Origin: an uncultured Micrococcales bacterium
Lineage (GTDB): Bacteria; Actinomycetota; Actinomycetes; S36-B12; UBA10799
NCBI GenBank assembly: GCA_937952095.1
Contig: CALFYG010000143.1
Span: 1-17,366 of the forward strand
DNA: 17,366 nucleotides
Direction of reading: 5' to 3'
The notes under the pieces were generated by a model. The model was not told the origin of the DNA. It ran no database searches and was given only the letters and a program-made list of their open reading frames with translations. This document shows, piece after piece, positions 1 to 6,550 of this stretch. How positions within the stretch are numbered: position 1 is the first letter of the stretch; every line of letters starts with the position of its first letter. A program made the translations under genes and the position numbers.

Positions 1-12
1 CTCTTCCGATCT
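1..12. other. Residual Illumina adapter sequence at contig end
   Basis: The first 12 bases, CTCTTCCGATCT, are identical to the 3' end of the Illumina TruSeq adapter; the reverse complement reads AGATCGGAAGAG. They fall inside the helix-turn-helix of the response regulator read leftwards. There they turn the usual continuation after VKTV (commonly E-T-H-V or K-N-H-V in this family) into D-R-K. This is best explained as untrimmed adapter rather than genomic sequence. A chance 12-base match exactly at the terminus is unlikely. Confidence 0.9.
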
Positions 13-542
13 ACCGTCTTCACGCTGACGAACAACTCGTCGGCAGCCTCTCGGTAGGTGTAGCCACGCGCGATCAAACGCATCACGTCGCGTTCGCGCG
101 CCGTGAGCCTGTCCAGTTCATCGTCGGAGGCGGCCACCGCGCCGGTGAACGCGTCGAGGACGAAACCGGCCAGCCGTGGGCTGAACACGGCGTCGCCGGC
201 GGCCACTTGCCGGATCGCCGAGGCGAGGTCCTCGGCCGAGATGTCCTTGGTGACGTAGCCGCGGGCGCCCAGGCGCACGACCCCGATCACGTCCTCGGAT
301 GCGTCGGACACCGACAGGGCCAGGAAGCGGTACTCCCCGTGACATTGGCGAAGCACCTCCTGAGCGTTGCCACCGGGCAGGTGCACGTCCAGCAGCACCA
401 CATCGGGATCAGTGCGGCCGATGGTGCGGACAGCCTCCTGTACGTCAGCAGCCTCCCCGACCGGTTCGATGTCCGCGGGTAGGCCGCCGCGAATCCCGGC
501 GCGCACCATCTCGTGGTCATCCACGATCACCAGACGGATCAC
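13..542 (-). CDS. NarL/FixJ-type LuxR-family response regulator (3' end missing)
   Basis: Cytoplasmic two-component response regulator, partner of the histidine kinase just upstream. About 177 genuine residues are visible; such proteins are usually around 210, so roughly 30 C-terminal residues are lost at the contig end. The receiver domain (about 1-118) has the acidic pair D8-D9, the phospho-acceptor D52 in VVLLDVHLPGG and K99 in GYVTKD. The LuxR-type helix-turn-helix begins near residue 147 (LTARERDVMRLIARGYTYREAADELF). The start is GTG at 542-540, which overlaps the kinase stop as GTGA, so the two are translationally coupled. No ATG start fits this frame. The target is unknown, but the inverted repeat in the divergent promoter at 1684-1728 is the obvious candidate binding site. 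Confidence 0.93.
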
Positions 543-1660
543 GATGCCTCCGGTAGCACGAGGGTGACCTCGGTCCCGCGGTCGTCCGTGCGGATCTCGC
601 AGGAGCCTCCCGAGCGCTGCATGCGTCCTTTCATCGAATCCGCAATGCCATGCCGGTCGGCAGGGACCTCATCGAGGACGAATCCAGGGCCACGATCGCG
701 CACGTAGACGTGGATTTCCTCGTCGACCTCGGCGTACACACTGATCGAACCGCCCGCATGTTTGGCCGCGTTGAGAACCGCCTCGGCGGTTGCCGCGACG
801 AGTTCCCGTCCCCGATCGTCGAGCGCGCAGTCGCCCACGCACACGACTTCGATAGCCACGGGGTAGTCCTCCTCGACGCGTGCTGCAGCGTTCTGCAGGG
901 CCGCGGCCAAGGTCTGTTCCGGGTCGCCGCCGGGCTCGTAGAGCCACGAGCGCAGGTGGCGTTCTTCGGCGCGCGCCAGGCGCACCACGCGATCCGGATC
1001 GTCGGCGTGCCGGCGGATGAGCGTGAGTGTCTGCAGTACCGAGTCGTGCACCTGGGTGGCCAGCTCGGCGCGGGTCTGCGACCGGATCCTTTCCTGCCGC
1101 TCGTCAGTGAGTTCCCGGTAGAGGCCCGCGATCCATGGCATCGCGATCAGTGACACGCCCACCAGCAGAAGGATCGCCACCGCCGTGACGCTGAGCACCG
1201 AGCGCAGCCCGAGCCCGGTGGCTGCCAGCGCGAACACCCCGAGAACCACGAGCAGCAGTCCCAGCAACAGGGCCGTCCACTGCATGCCGTCCGGGCGTAC
1301 TCTTCCGGTGGGACGGACCCTGGTCCACACAACGGTCGCCCCGATCGCCATGATGGCCAGCGGCAGGCCGAGCCGCATCCAAGTTGCCCCCGGGATCAGC
1401 AGGAAGCCGCCGATGACAAGTGCGGCGAACGCCAGTAGGCGGGCGGTATCGGTGTTGTCCTCCTCACGCGGAGGCAGCACCGCCCAGTAGGCCGCGTAGG
1501 CGACCACCCCGATACCGCCGAAGATGGCGAGCAGCACGAAGAGGACGCGTACAGCGGCCACCGGCCACCCGAGGTGTTCGGCGAGTCCTGCAGCCACCCC
1601 GCCGATCCACCGGCCATCGGTCTCCCGATAGGCCCGTCGCACGGAATAGGTGGTCGCCAC
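539..1660 (-). CDS. PspC-domain sensor histidine kinase (DesK/NarX-like, HisKA_3)
   Basis: Membrane histidine kinase of 373 residues. An N-terminal PspC domain (about 7-65: RRAYRETDGRWIGGVAAGLAEHLG and a hydrophobic helix) is followed by several membrane segments (about 74-115 and 128-180). A HisKA_3 phospho-acceptor region has H205 in VHDSVLQTL. The HATPase domain has an N box at 291-302 (ATAEAVLNAAKH), a G1 motif DRGPGF at 322-327 and a glycine motif near 337-347. All catalytic motifs look intact. It probably senses envelope or membrane state and phosphorylates the overlapping response regulator. The GTG start at 1660 has no convincing Shine-Dalgarno; a CACAAT hexamer lies 7 nt upstream, so the mRNA may be leaderless. 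It is divergent from a second PspC protein, which suggests a sensor-partner relationship. Confidence 0.93.
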   Translation of the reverse strand: MATTYSVRRAYRETDGRWIGGVAAGLAEHLGWPVAAVRVLFVLLAIFGGIGVVAYAAYWAVLPPREEDNTDTARLLAFAALVIGGFLLIPGATWMRLGLPLAIMAIGATVVWTRVRPTGRVRPDGMQWTALLLGLLLVVLGVFALAATGLGLRSVLSVTAVAILLLVGVSLIAMPWIAGLYRELTDERQERIRSQTRAELATQVHDSVLQTLTLIRRHADDPDRVVRLARAEERHLRSWLYEPGGDPEQTLAAALQNAAARVEEDYPVAIEVVCVGDCALDDRGRELVAATAEAVLNAAKHAGGSISVYAEVDEEIHVYVRDRGPGFVLDEVPADRHGIADSMKGRMQRSGGSCEIRTDDRGTEVTLVLPEAS

Positions 1661-1673
1661 GATCCCGATTGTG
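1661..1673 (-). promoter_or_regulatory. Possible leaderless -10 element for the histidine kinase
   Basis: On the minus strand CACAAT (1673-1668) is followed by 7 nt and then the GTG start at 1660. It differs from the actinobacterial -10 pattern TANNNT at the first base. No ribosome binding site is visible, which fits a leaderless transcript. Weak evidence on its own. Confidence 0.3.
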
Positions 1674-1683
1674 ACGCACCTGC

Positions 1684-1728
1684 GACCCTGGGAGATCAGG
1701 GCTGGACCCTGAGATCGAATTCAGGGTC
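1684..1728. promoter_or_regulatory. Tandem GACCCTG inverted repeats, candidate operator of the PspC kinase/regulator system
   Basis: The divergent intergenic region holds a perfect inverted repeat: GACCCTGA (1705-1712), an 8-nt spacer, TCAGGGTC (1721-1728). A second, weaker copy sits beside it: GACCCTG (1684-1690) with CAGGG at 1697-1701. The two GACCCTG half-sites start exactly 21 bp apart, two helical turns, so dimers would bind the same face of the DNA. For the leftward kinase promoter the second copy lies where the -35 region would be. This geometry fits autoregulation by the LuxR-type regulator, but binding is inferred only. Confidence 0.6.
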
Positions 1729-1771
1729 GTCACCGGATGTGGTGCGATGAGCGCAGCTGCACCGTGGAGGC

Positions 1772-2980
1772 ATGAGTGAAACAACGATTGATATGACGCA
1801 ACCGCCGCCCCCCGCCGCGCCCAAGTTGCTTCGGCGCAGTTCGACCGACCGGATCTTCGGCGGTGTCTGCGGTGGGCTCGGCCGCTACTGGAACGTCGAC
1901 CCCGTGGTGCTGCGGGTCGTCTTCGGCGTCTCCTTGCTCCTCGGTGGGTTCGGGTTGTTCGCCTACCTGGCGATGTGGCTGCTGATCCCCGACGAGAGTG
2001 CGTCTCCGACTGCCCGGATCAGTGAGTCCTGGGGTCTGCGCATCGTCGGTGCGGGCATCGCATTCATGGCGACGATGATCGGCCTCGGACTGCTCTTCAG
2101 TGATGCGGTCGGTGGCGGTGGAGTCTTCCTTGCCGCGTTGCTGGCCGGCGTCGTGGTGTGGATCGTGATGAGTCAGCGAGCGGGGACACCCGCACCGCAG
2201 GTCGCTGCGGCCACGCCGGCTGACACGGTGGGTTACGCCTACGGCGGTGGGGGTGACTACACGCCGACGACGGCGCTTCCGCAGCCACCGGTCCCACCTG
2301 CTCCGCCGCGGGAGAGGTCCTATCTCGGGTTGATCGGTCTGTTCGCAGCGATGGCGGCCTCCGGCCTGGCCATCCTGTTTGGAGCGGGCGCGACAGTTGT
2401 GCTGGCCGCGGCGCTGCTCGCCCTGGGCGTCACGATGCTCGTGGGTGCTTTCGTGGGCCGCGCGAAGTGGCTGCTGATCTTCGCCATCCCGCTGTTGATG
2501 CTGCTGTCCGCCGTGGCGCAGGTCGAGCGCGCGGACCTGTCTGCCGGACAACGCGTGTGGGAGCCGACCGGTTCTGGAGACACCTACTCGCTGACGCTCG
2601 GAACAGTAGACGTGGACTTCTCGCAGTGGCAGGGCCTTCCAACCGCTGGCGACCAGGTCCGCCTGGACATGGGGGTCGGCGAGGTGCGGGTGGCCGCCCC
2701 GAGGAACTGGGAGCTGGAAGTGGTGTCCACCTATGAGCGGGCCGATATCACGATCGATGGCGAGCGCGCCCGTGGCGAACGGATCGCTGGTGATCAGGTC
2801 ACGGTGATCCCTGCGTCGTCGGGTGACGCCGAAGGCACCCTTCGCCTGGAGATCGACATGGAGGCGGGCGACGTGATCGTCGAGACCGGGGCACCGGCGG
2901 TAGGGGAGCCCGAACCCGAGCTCAGTCCGAAGCCCGAGCAGAAGCAGCAGAAGAGCCCCAAGAAGGAGAAGGCAGCATGA
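1772..2980 (+). CDS. PspC-domain membrane protein with LiaF-like C-terminal domain
   Basis: A 402-residue membrane protein. Residues about 18-75 form a PspC domain (RRSSTDRIFGGVCGGLGRYWNVDP plus a hydrophobic helix ending WLLIPDE). Further membrane segments lie near 88-110, 115-134, 186-227 and 232-250, with a Pro/Gly/Tyr-rich linker at 138-182. The extracytoplasmic or C-terminal part (about 265-372: YSLTLGTVDVDFSQW, VRLDMGVGEVRVAAP) resembles the beta-rich LiaF-type domain. A charged Glu/Pro/Lys tail ends the protein. LiaF proteins restrain the sensor kinase in LiaFSR systems, so this is plausibly the modulator of the divergent kinase. The ATG at 1772 has GGAGG only 1 nt upstream, too close for a normal site; ATG 1793 is an alternative. 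It overlaps the next gene as ATGA. Confidence 0.88.
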   Translation: MSETTIDMTQPPPPAAPKLLRRSSTDRIFGGVCGGLGRYWNVDPVVLRVVFGVSLLLGGFGLFAYLAMWLLIPDESASPTARISESWGLRIVGAGIAFMATMIGLGLLFSDAVGGGGVFLAALLAGVVVWIVMSQRAGTPAPQVAAATPADTVGYAYGGGGDYTPTTALPQPPVPPAPPRERSYLGLIGLFAAMAASGLAILFGAGATVVLAAALLALGVTMLVGAFVGRAKWLLIFAIPLLMLLSAVAQVERADLSAGQRVWEPTGSGDTYSLTLGTVDVDFSQWQGLPTAGDQVRLDMGVGEVRVAAPRNWELEVVSTYERADITIDGERARGERIAGDQVTVIPASSGDAEGTLRLEIDMEAGDVIVETGAPAVGEPEPELSPKPEQKQQKSPKKEKAA

Positions 2981-3177
2981 CCAAGCACCCGATCGACATC
3001 CTCAGCCTGGGCGCCGGCGTCCTGTTCACCCTCTTCGCGCTCGGATACCTGCTGGTGCCGGGGTCGATGAGCCTGACCGTTGTGATTCCGCTGATGCTGA
3101 TCGCCCTCGGCGTCCTCGGCATCGTCGGCGCGGTGATCGCCCAGCGCCGCCGGCAGGAGGCACTCGAACAACTCTGA
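2977..3177 (+). CDS. Small two-helix membrane protein (66 aa), unknown function
   Basis: Two hydrophobic helices are visible (about residues 9-28 and 32-55), followed by a basic/polar tail (AQRRRQEALEQL), which suggests a cytoplasmic C terminus. The start ATG overlaps the stop of the PspC/LiaF-like gene (ATGA at 2977-2980), so expression is probably coupled. No named family is recognised. Position suggests an accessory part of the PspC sensing complex, which is an inference from operon structure only. It is the last gene before a stem-loop at 3193-3231. Confidence 0.82.
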   Translation: MTKHPIDILSLGAGVLFTLFALGYLLVPGSMSLTVVIPLMLIALGVLGIVGAVIAQRRRQEALEQL

Positions 3178-3192
3178 CCTGAGGGGCCTGAG

Positions 3193-3231
3193 GGTGGGCG
3201 GGTGCGGGTGAACAGCCTGGACCCGCCCACC
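3193..3231 (+). terminator. Strong stem-loop downstream of the PspC operon
   Basis: GGTGGGCGGGT (3193-3203) pairs perfectly with ACCCGCCCACC (3221-3231), an 11-bp GC-rich stem with a 17-nt loop, 15 nt after the stop codon of the 66-aa gene. No T tract follows, which is common for actinobacterial terminators. Confidence 0.7.
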
Positions 3232-3308
3232 TGTGTATCGGGCGTAGATTTGGTGAGGGGCTCGCGCGTCGTCGTGACACTGGGCGGCGCCACAGGGAGG
3301 GAAGTGCG

Positions 3309-3497
3309 ATGAGCAACAAGAATGCGAATGCCGGGGCCGCCGGCGGCGGTGCCATCTACGGGCTGGGCATCTTCGGAGCCTGGTTCTACTTCTTCGGACA
3401 GGCGGACTCGTTCTGGGAGTACGTCTGGGCCTTCTTCCAAGGTCTGCTCTGGCCGGCGTTCATGGTCTATGAGGTGTTCAAGACGCTCGGCGGCTGA
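3309..3497 (+). CDS. Small conserved-looking membrane protein (62 aa)
   Basis: A Gly/Ala/Asn-rich N terminus precedes one or two aromatic-rich hydrophobic helices (about 15-30 and 36-58, with many Trp, Phe and Tyr). GGGAGG lies about 9 nt before the ATG, a good ribosome binding site. TAGATT at 3245-3250 could be its -10 element, though no -35 is clear. I recognise the style of protein from other actinobacteria but know no function. Its 3' end overlaps the end of the convergent LtrA gene by 31 bp. Confidence 0.8.
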   Translation: MSNKNANAGAAGGGAIYGLGIFGAWFYFFGQADSFWEYVWAFFQGLLWPAFMVYEVFKTLGG

Positions 3498-4666
3498 TCG
3501 CTGTCCTGCCGTGAACGCAGCAGCGGCCTGGCCAGAGGGTCGATCCACCGGACGGCGGCCGCGTAGGCGAGGATCACGACGACGCAGAGTGTGACAAAAG
3601 CAGTGATTCCCAGGGAGCTGTTCTCTGTGACGATCCCGATCGCGGCGAACGCGACGGCCATGGCAGCGTTCACGATGACGATCCGCGAGGCGGCGCGCCG
3701 TCGCGTGTAGGCGATGACAGCCAGTGCCGCGAAGACCATCCCGAGCGCCACCCCCGTCAGCAAGTAGTCGTCGCCGAGAGTCAGCTCGATCCCGATGCCC
3801 TGCACGAGGAAATCGAAAGCGGTGATCAGCCCCAGGATCAGGAACATGTGCGCCACGGTGAGAGCGGCGAACACGGGTGCTGACTCCTGCACCGGCACGC
3901 GCATGGCGCTGTCGAAGTACAGCCGCCACACAGCGAAGACCGATATGAACAGCAGGACGAACAGCCACGGATTCGGGATGGTGGGCATCCCCAGGAGGGT
4001 CTCGGCCAGCACGAGGAATCCCTCGCCCAGCACGATGATGATGACCTGGCCCCATCGTTCATCGAGGTGCCCGGGACGAATCGGATGATCCGGCAGGACC
4101 CGTCGTGTCGCGAGCATCATGAGGGTAGCGGCGCCGAACACCGAGGCGATCACTGCGACGAAGCCGAGCCCGTACAACTCGCCTTCTTCCTCACCGATGG
4201 TCGGGGCGCCAGCGAAACAGATGAGGGCTGCCGCCACGCAGGCGGTGATGGGCATGCCGAGGCGGGTGTTCCGGTTGCGAGAACGTACGTCCAGCAGCAT
4301 CAGGGCACATGTGAGGTAGACCGCCCCGATCATGAGGGCGCCAAGCGAGTTCCGCAGGCCGTCCTCCGGGCGCACGGTGAGCGCAGTGACCAGGATCATC
4401 ATCATCACGAACACCATGGACAACGTGCGGACCAGTCCGCCGTCGGGGTAGCGATTGTTGATGACGGACACGATCATCCAGATGGTGAACGCAACGAACG
4501 TGGCGTCGAAGCCGAGCAGCAGAGACGGCCGTTCGCTGTCGAGCAGGCTGGCGTTCACCAGGGAGAGCCAGGCCACGAAGACCAGGTCGAAGAACAGTTC
4601 CATCCAGGTCACATGTTGTTCGTCGCTGACACCCGTCGGGTGCGGGTCCTTCGTGGGGCTGTCCAC
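3467..4666 (-). CDS. ltrA: Low temperature requirement protein A (LtrA) family membrane protein
   Basis: Integral membrane protein of 399 residues, largely hydrophobic with about ten predicted helices. The family hallmark near the N terminus is present: HVTWMELFFDLVFV at residues 18-31. A second recognisable stretch is ERWGQVIIIVLGEGFL in the middle of the protein, where Glu/Gly-rich residues sit inside a helix as in other LtrA members. The family is named after a Listeria locus needed for growth at low temperature; its biochemical role is not settled. Start ATG at 4666. It is divergent from the DinB-like gene and converges on the 62-aa gene. The tail beyond the last helix is short and polar. 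Confidence 0.9.
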   Translation of the reverse strand: MDSPTKDPHPTGVSDEQHVTWMELFFDLVFVAWLSLVNASLLDSERPSLLLGFDATFVAFTIWMIVSVINNRYPDGGLVRTLSMVFVMMMILVTALTVRPEDGLRNSLGALMIGAVYLTCALMLLDVRSRNRNTRLGMPITACVAAALICFAGAPTIGEEEGELYGLGFVAVIASVFGAATLMMLATRRVLPDHPIRPGHLDERWGQVIIIVLGEGFLVLAETLLGMPTIPNPWLFVLLFISVFAVWRLYFDSAMRVPVQESAPVFAALTVAHMFLILGLITAFDFLVQGIGIELTLGDDYLLTGVALGMVFAALAVIAYTRRRAASRIVIVNAAMAVAFAAIGIVTENSSLGITAFVTLCVVVILAYAAAVRWIDPLARPLLRSRQDSDQPPSVLNTS

Positions 4667-4720
4667 GTCTGCATCTCACCGCCCGCCTCGCCGTGGATGC
4701 AACTCCCCGGGCTCTGCGAC

Positions 4721-4733
4721 TAGCCTCGGCCCA
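4721..4733 (+). promoter_or_regulatory. Leaderless -10 promoter element of the DinB-like gene
   Basis: TAGCCT (4721-4726) fits the actinobacterial -10 pattern TANNNT and ends 6 nt before the ATG at 4733, so transcription would begin at or next to the start codon. There is no Shine-Dalgarno sequence upstream. A clear -35 is not seen. Confidence 0.5.
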
Positions 4734-5251
4734 TGGGGACCTCACGCAGCGTTGATCTTCTCAGGGATGCCTTCGAGCGGGTGGCGCAGGCGGTACCCGG
4801 TCTCCTCACGGGCCTGAACACCGCTCAGTTGGCTTGGTATCCGGGCCCCTTCGCGAACTCCATCGGGTGGCTGGTCTGGCACATGGCCAGGGTCGAGGAC
4901 GACCACATGGCGGGGATCGCCGAATCCGAGCAGGTGTGGCTGACCGACGGTTGGGTGGACCGGTTCGCTCTCCCGTACGACAGCCTCGACATCGGCTATG
5001 GGCAGACACCCGATCAGGCTCACCGGCTCGAAGTGGGAGGTGACCTGCTGGCTGGCTACTACGCGGCCGTGCATGCCCGCACCATGGAGATCCTGGAGGG
5101 TCTGGCTGACCCGGAGTTCGATCGGATCGTGGACAGGAACTGGGACCCGCCGGTCACAGCTGCGGTGCGGTTGGTGAGTGTCGTGAACGACGTGACCCAG
5201 CACCTCGGACAGGTGGCATATGTCCGGGGCCTGCTGAACGCCAGAAGCTGA
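4733..5251 (+). CDS. DinB-like / DUF664-type four-helix protein
   Basis: A soluble 172-residue protein of the DinB/YfiT-like helical bundle superfamily, whose members often bind a metal and include bacillithiol- or mycothiol-dependent transferases. Visible matches are the N-terminal helix (LLRDAFERVAQAVPGLLTGL), the SIGWLVWHMARVEDDH segment with H50 and H58, and the C-terminal helix DVTQHLGQVAYVRGLL with H157. These His residues are the likely metal ligands. The usual C-terminal second His is replaced by Gln or Tyr, so activity is uncertain. Translation appears leaderless. It abuts the stop codon of the convergent oxidoreductase with no gap. Substrate unknown. Confidence 0.85.
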   Translation: MGTSRSVDLLRDAFERVAQAVPGLLTGLNTAQLAWYPGPFANSIGWLVWHMARVEDDHMAGIAESEQVWLTDGWVDRFALPYDSLDIGYGQTPDQAHRLEVGGDLLAGYYAAVHARTMEILEGLADPEFDRIVDRNWDPPVTAAVRLVSVVNDVTQHLGQVAYVRGLLNARS

Positions 5252-6466
5252 TCAGACCCCCAACGGAATCACGTCGCGCGAACCGTCGGGGCCGATGTGT
5301 TCGAGGTGGATGACCCCGGAGTCCCCTCCGGCACTGACACCGAGCCGGGCCATCAGGTCGAAAGCCAGAGGCAGGAAGTCCACCGGATCAACCCCTTGCT
5401 CGGGCGCCACCACCCCGGGGCCTGAGACCTTGCCGCGCGCCATCAGAAGGGCCCCCACCGCGGCGGGGATGCCGGTGCCTTCGCCGGCCCCCGCTGCCCG
5501 CGACGACAACTGGAACACGTAGGTATGCGCTGCACCATCCTTGCGCCCGCTCACCTCGACGGCGAGGCAGCCCGCGGGTCCGGTGATGCCAGCCGCGGCC
5601 AGGAAGTCAGGCCGCTGTCGCTGCAGGAGCGCGACGCTGACGTCCAGGGGCGTGACCTCTGCGCCACCCACGGTGACGGGTTCGTCGGAGCAGGCGCCGA
5701 CGCGGACCAGTTCCTGCGTGCGCTCGAAGTAGGACAGGGGGAAGACCACGCCGAGGTTGGTTGCTCGACGCAGGCCAGGGAACGAGCGGGGCAGCGTGAT
5801 CGTCTCTGGATGGGGATACGGGTGCACGGGCATGCGCCCGACGTCACGGAAGTCGAACTCGCGCACAAAGGCCTGGCCGTCGGCGTCGAGTTGGTGGACC
5901 TCCAGGAAGTCGCCGTCCACGAACAGAGGGACCGGGTGGACCATGGCGTGGATGCGGTGCTTCAGCACGCCGGCGCCCTCCTCGGGTTCCCCGCCGTGGA
6001 CGTGCATGATGTCGACCGTTTCCACCATGTCCAACAACTGGTCGGCGCACAGTCTCACGAACACATTGGCGATGCCTGGTGAGTTGCCCATTCCGACCAG
6101 CGCCGTGACTCCGGCATCACGTGCCGACCCGTCCATGGCGAGCATGACGCGGGTGGGTGCCAGATCATCGCAGACATCGACGTAGTCGATCTGGGCGGCG
6201 ATCGCGGCGGCGAGGACCGGTGGGCCGAACCGGTAGAACGGGCCGACGCAGTTGAGGACCACCTCGGCGCCGTCCATGGCTGCGCTCAGCGATTCCGGGG
6301 AAGACGCGTCCAGCGTCAATGACTCGGCACCGAGCTCCGCCGCGAGTTCGCTTGCACGGCGCTCATCGAGGTCGGCGATGACCACCTCTGCGCCCGCTGC
6401 CGACAAGGCACGGGACGCGACGGTTCCGATGCCGCCGCACCCTCCGAGTACCACGATCCGGGTCAT
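5252..6466 (-). CDS. Saccharopine dehydrogenase-family NAD(P)-binding oxidoreductase
   Basis: A 404-residue protein with an N-terminal Rossmann fold: MTRIVVLGGCGGIG with the dinucleotide-binding glycines at 8-14, then an acidic end of the second strand (VVIADLDE). Family features include VVLNCVGPFYRFG, IDYVDVCDD and VGMGNSPGIANVF. This family covers saccharopine dehydrogenase/reductase and related enzymes; no lysine-pathway neighbour is present, so the substrate is open. The start at 6466 is set by AGGAGG 6 nt upstream (minus strand) and by the Rossmann motif starting at residue 4. The frame stays open to 7012, but that extension overlaps the secreted hydrolase and is not coding. Confidence 0.9.
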   Translation of the reverse strand: MTRIVVLGGCGGIGTVASRALSAAGAEVVIADLDERRASELAAELGAESLTLDASSPESLSAAMDGAEVVLNCVGPFYRFGPPVLAAAIAAQIDYVDVCDDLAPTRVMLAMDGSARDAGVTALVGMGNSPGIANVFVRLCADQLLDMVETVDIMHVHGGEPEEGAGVLKHRIHAMVHPVPLFVDGDFLEVHQLDADGQAFVREFDFRDVGRMPVHPYPHPETITLPRSFPGLRRATNLGVVFPLSYFERTQELVRVGACSDEPVTVGGAEVTPLDVSVALLQRQRPDFLAAAGITGPAGCLAVEVSGRKDGAAHTYVFQLSSRAAGAGEGTGIPAAVGALLMARGKVSGPGVVAPEQGVDPVDFLPLAFDLMARLGVSAGGDSGVIHLEHIGPDGSRDVIPLGV

Positions 6467-6467
6467 G

Positions 6468-6532
6468 GCGAACCTCCTGTCCGAACGTATCAAGCGCGGG
6501 CGGGCTTGGCCCGTGGCACAGTGGAGGTTCGC
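6468..6532. repeat. Perfect 10-bp inverted repeat in a divergent promoter region
   Basis: GCGAACCTCC (6468-6477) and GGAGGTTCGC (6523-6532) are exact reverse complements separated by 45 nt. A smaller hairpin lies inside the spacer: CGGGC (6501-6505), TTG, GCCCG (6509-6513). The left arm contains the ribosome binding site of the leftward oxidoreductase. The same sequence therefore faces both genes. It could be an operator pair, a cruciform, or a duplicated leader. Confidence 0.6.
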
Positions 6533-6550
6533 AACGATCGGTGAGGACTT

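Noticed and set aside
1747..1779. Ten-codon upstream open frame overlapping the start of the PspC/LiaF-like gene
   Set aside because: It could be a leader peptide, but it has no ribosome binding site and such short frames are frequent by chance.
1730..2551. 273-codon open frame on the minus strand, rich in Gln, Arg and His
   Set aside because: Antisense of the PspC/LiaF-like gene with low-complexity composition.
2922..4055. 377-codon open frame on the minus strand
   Set aside because: Runs through four genuine features on both strands in a shadow frame, and has no domain.
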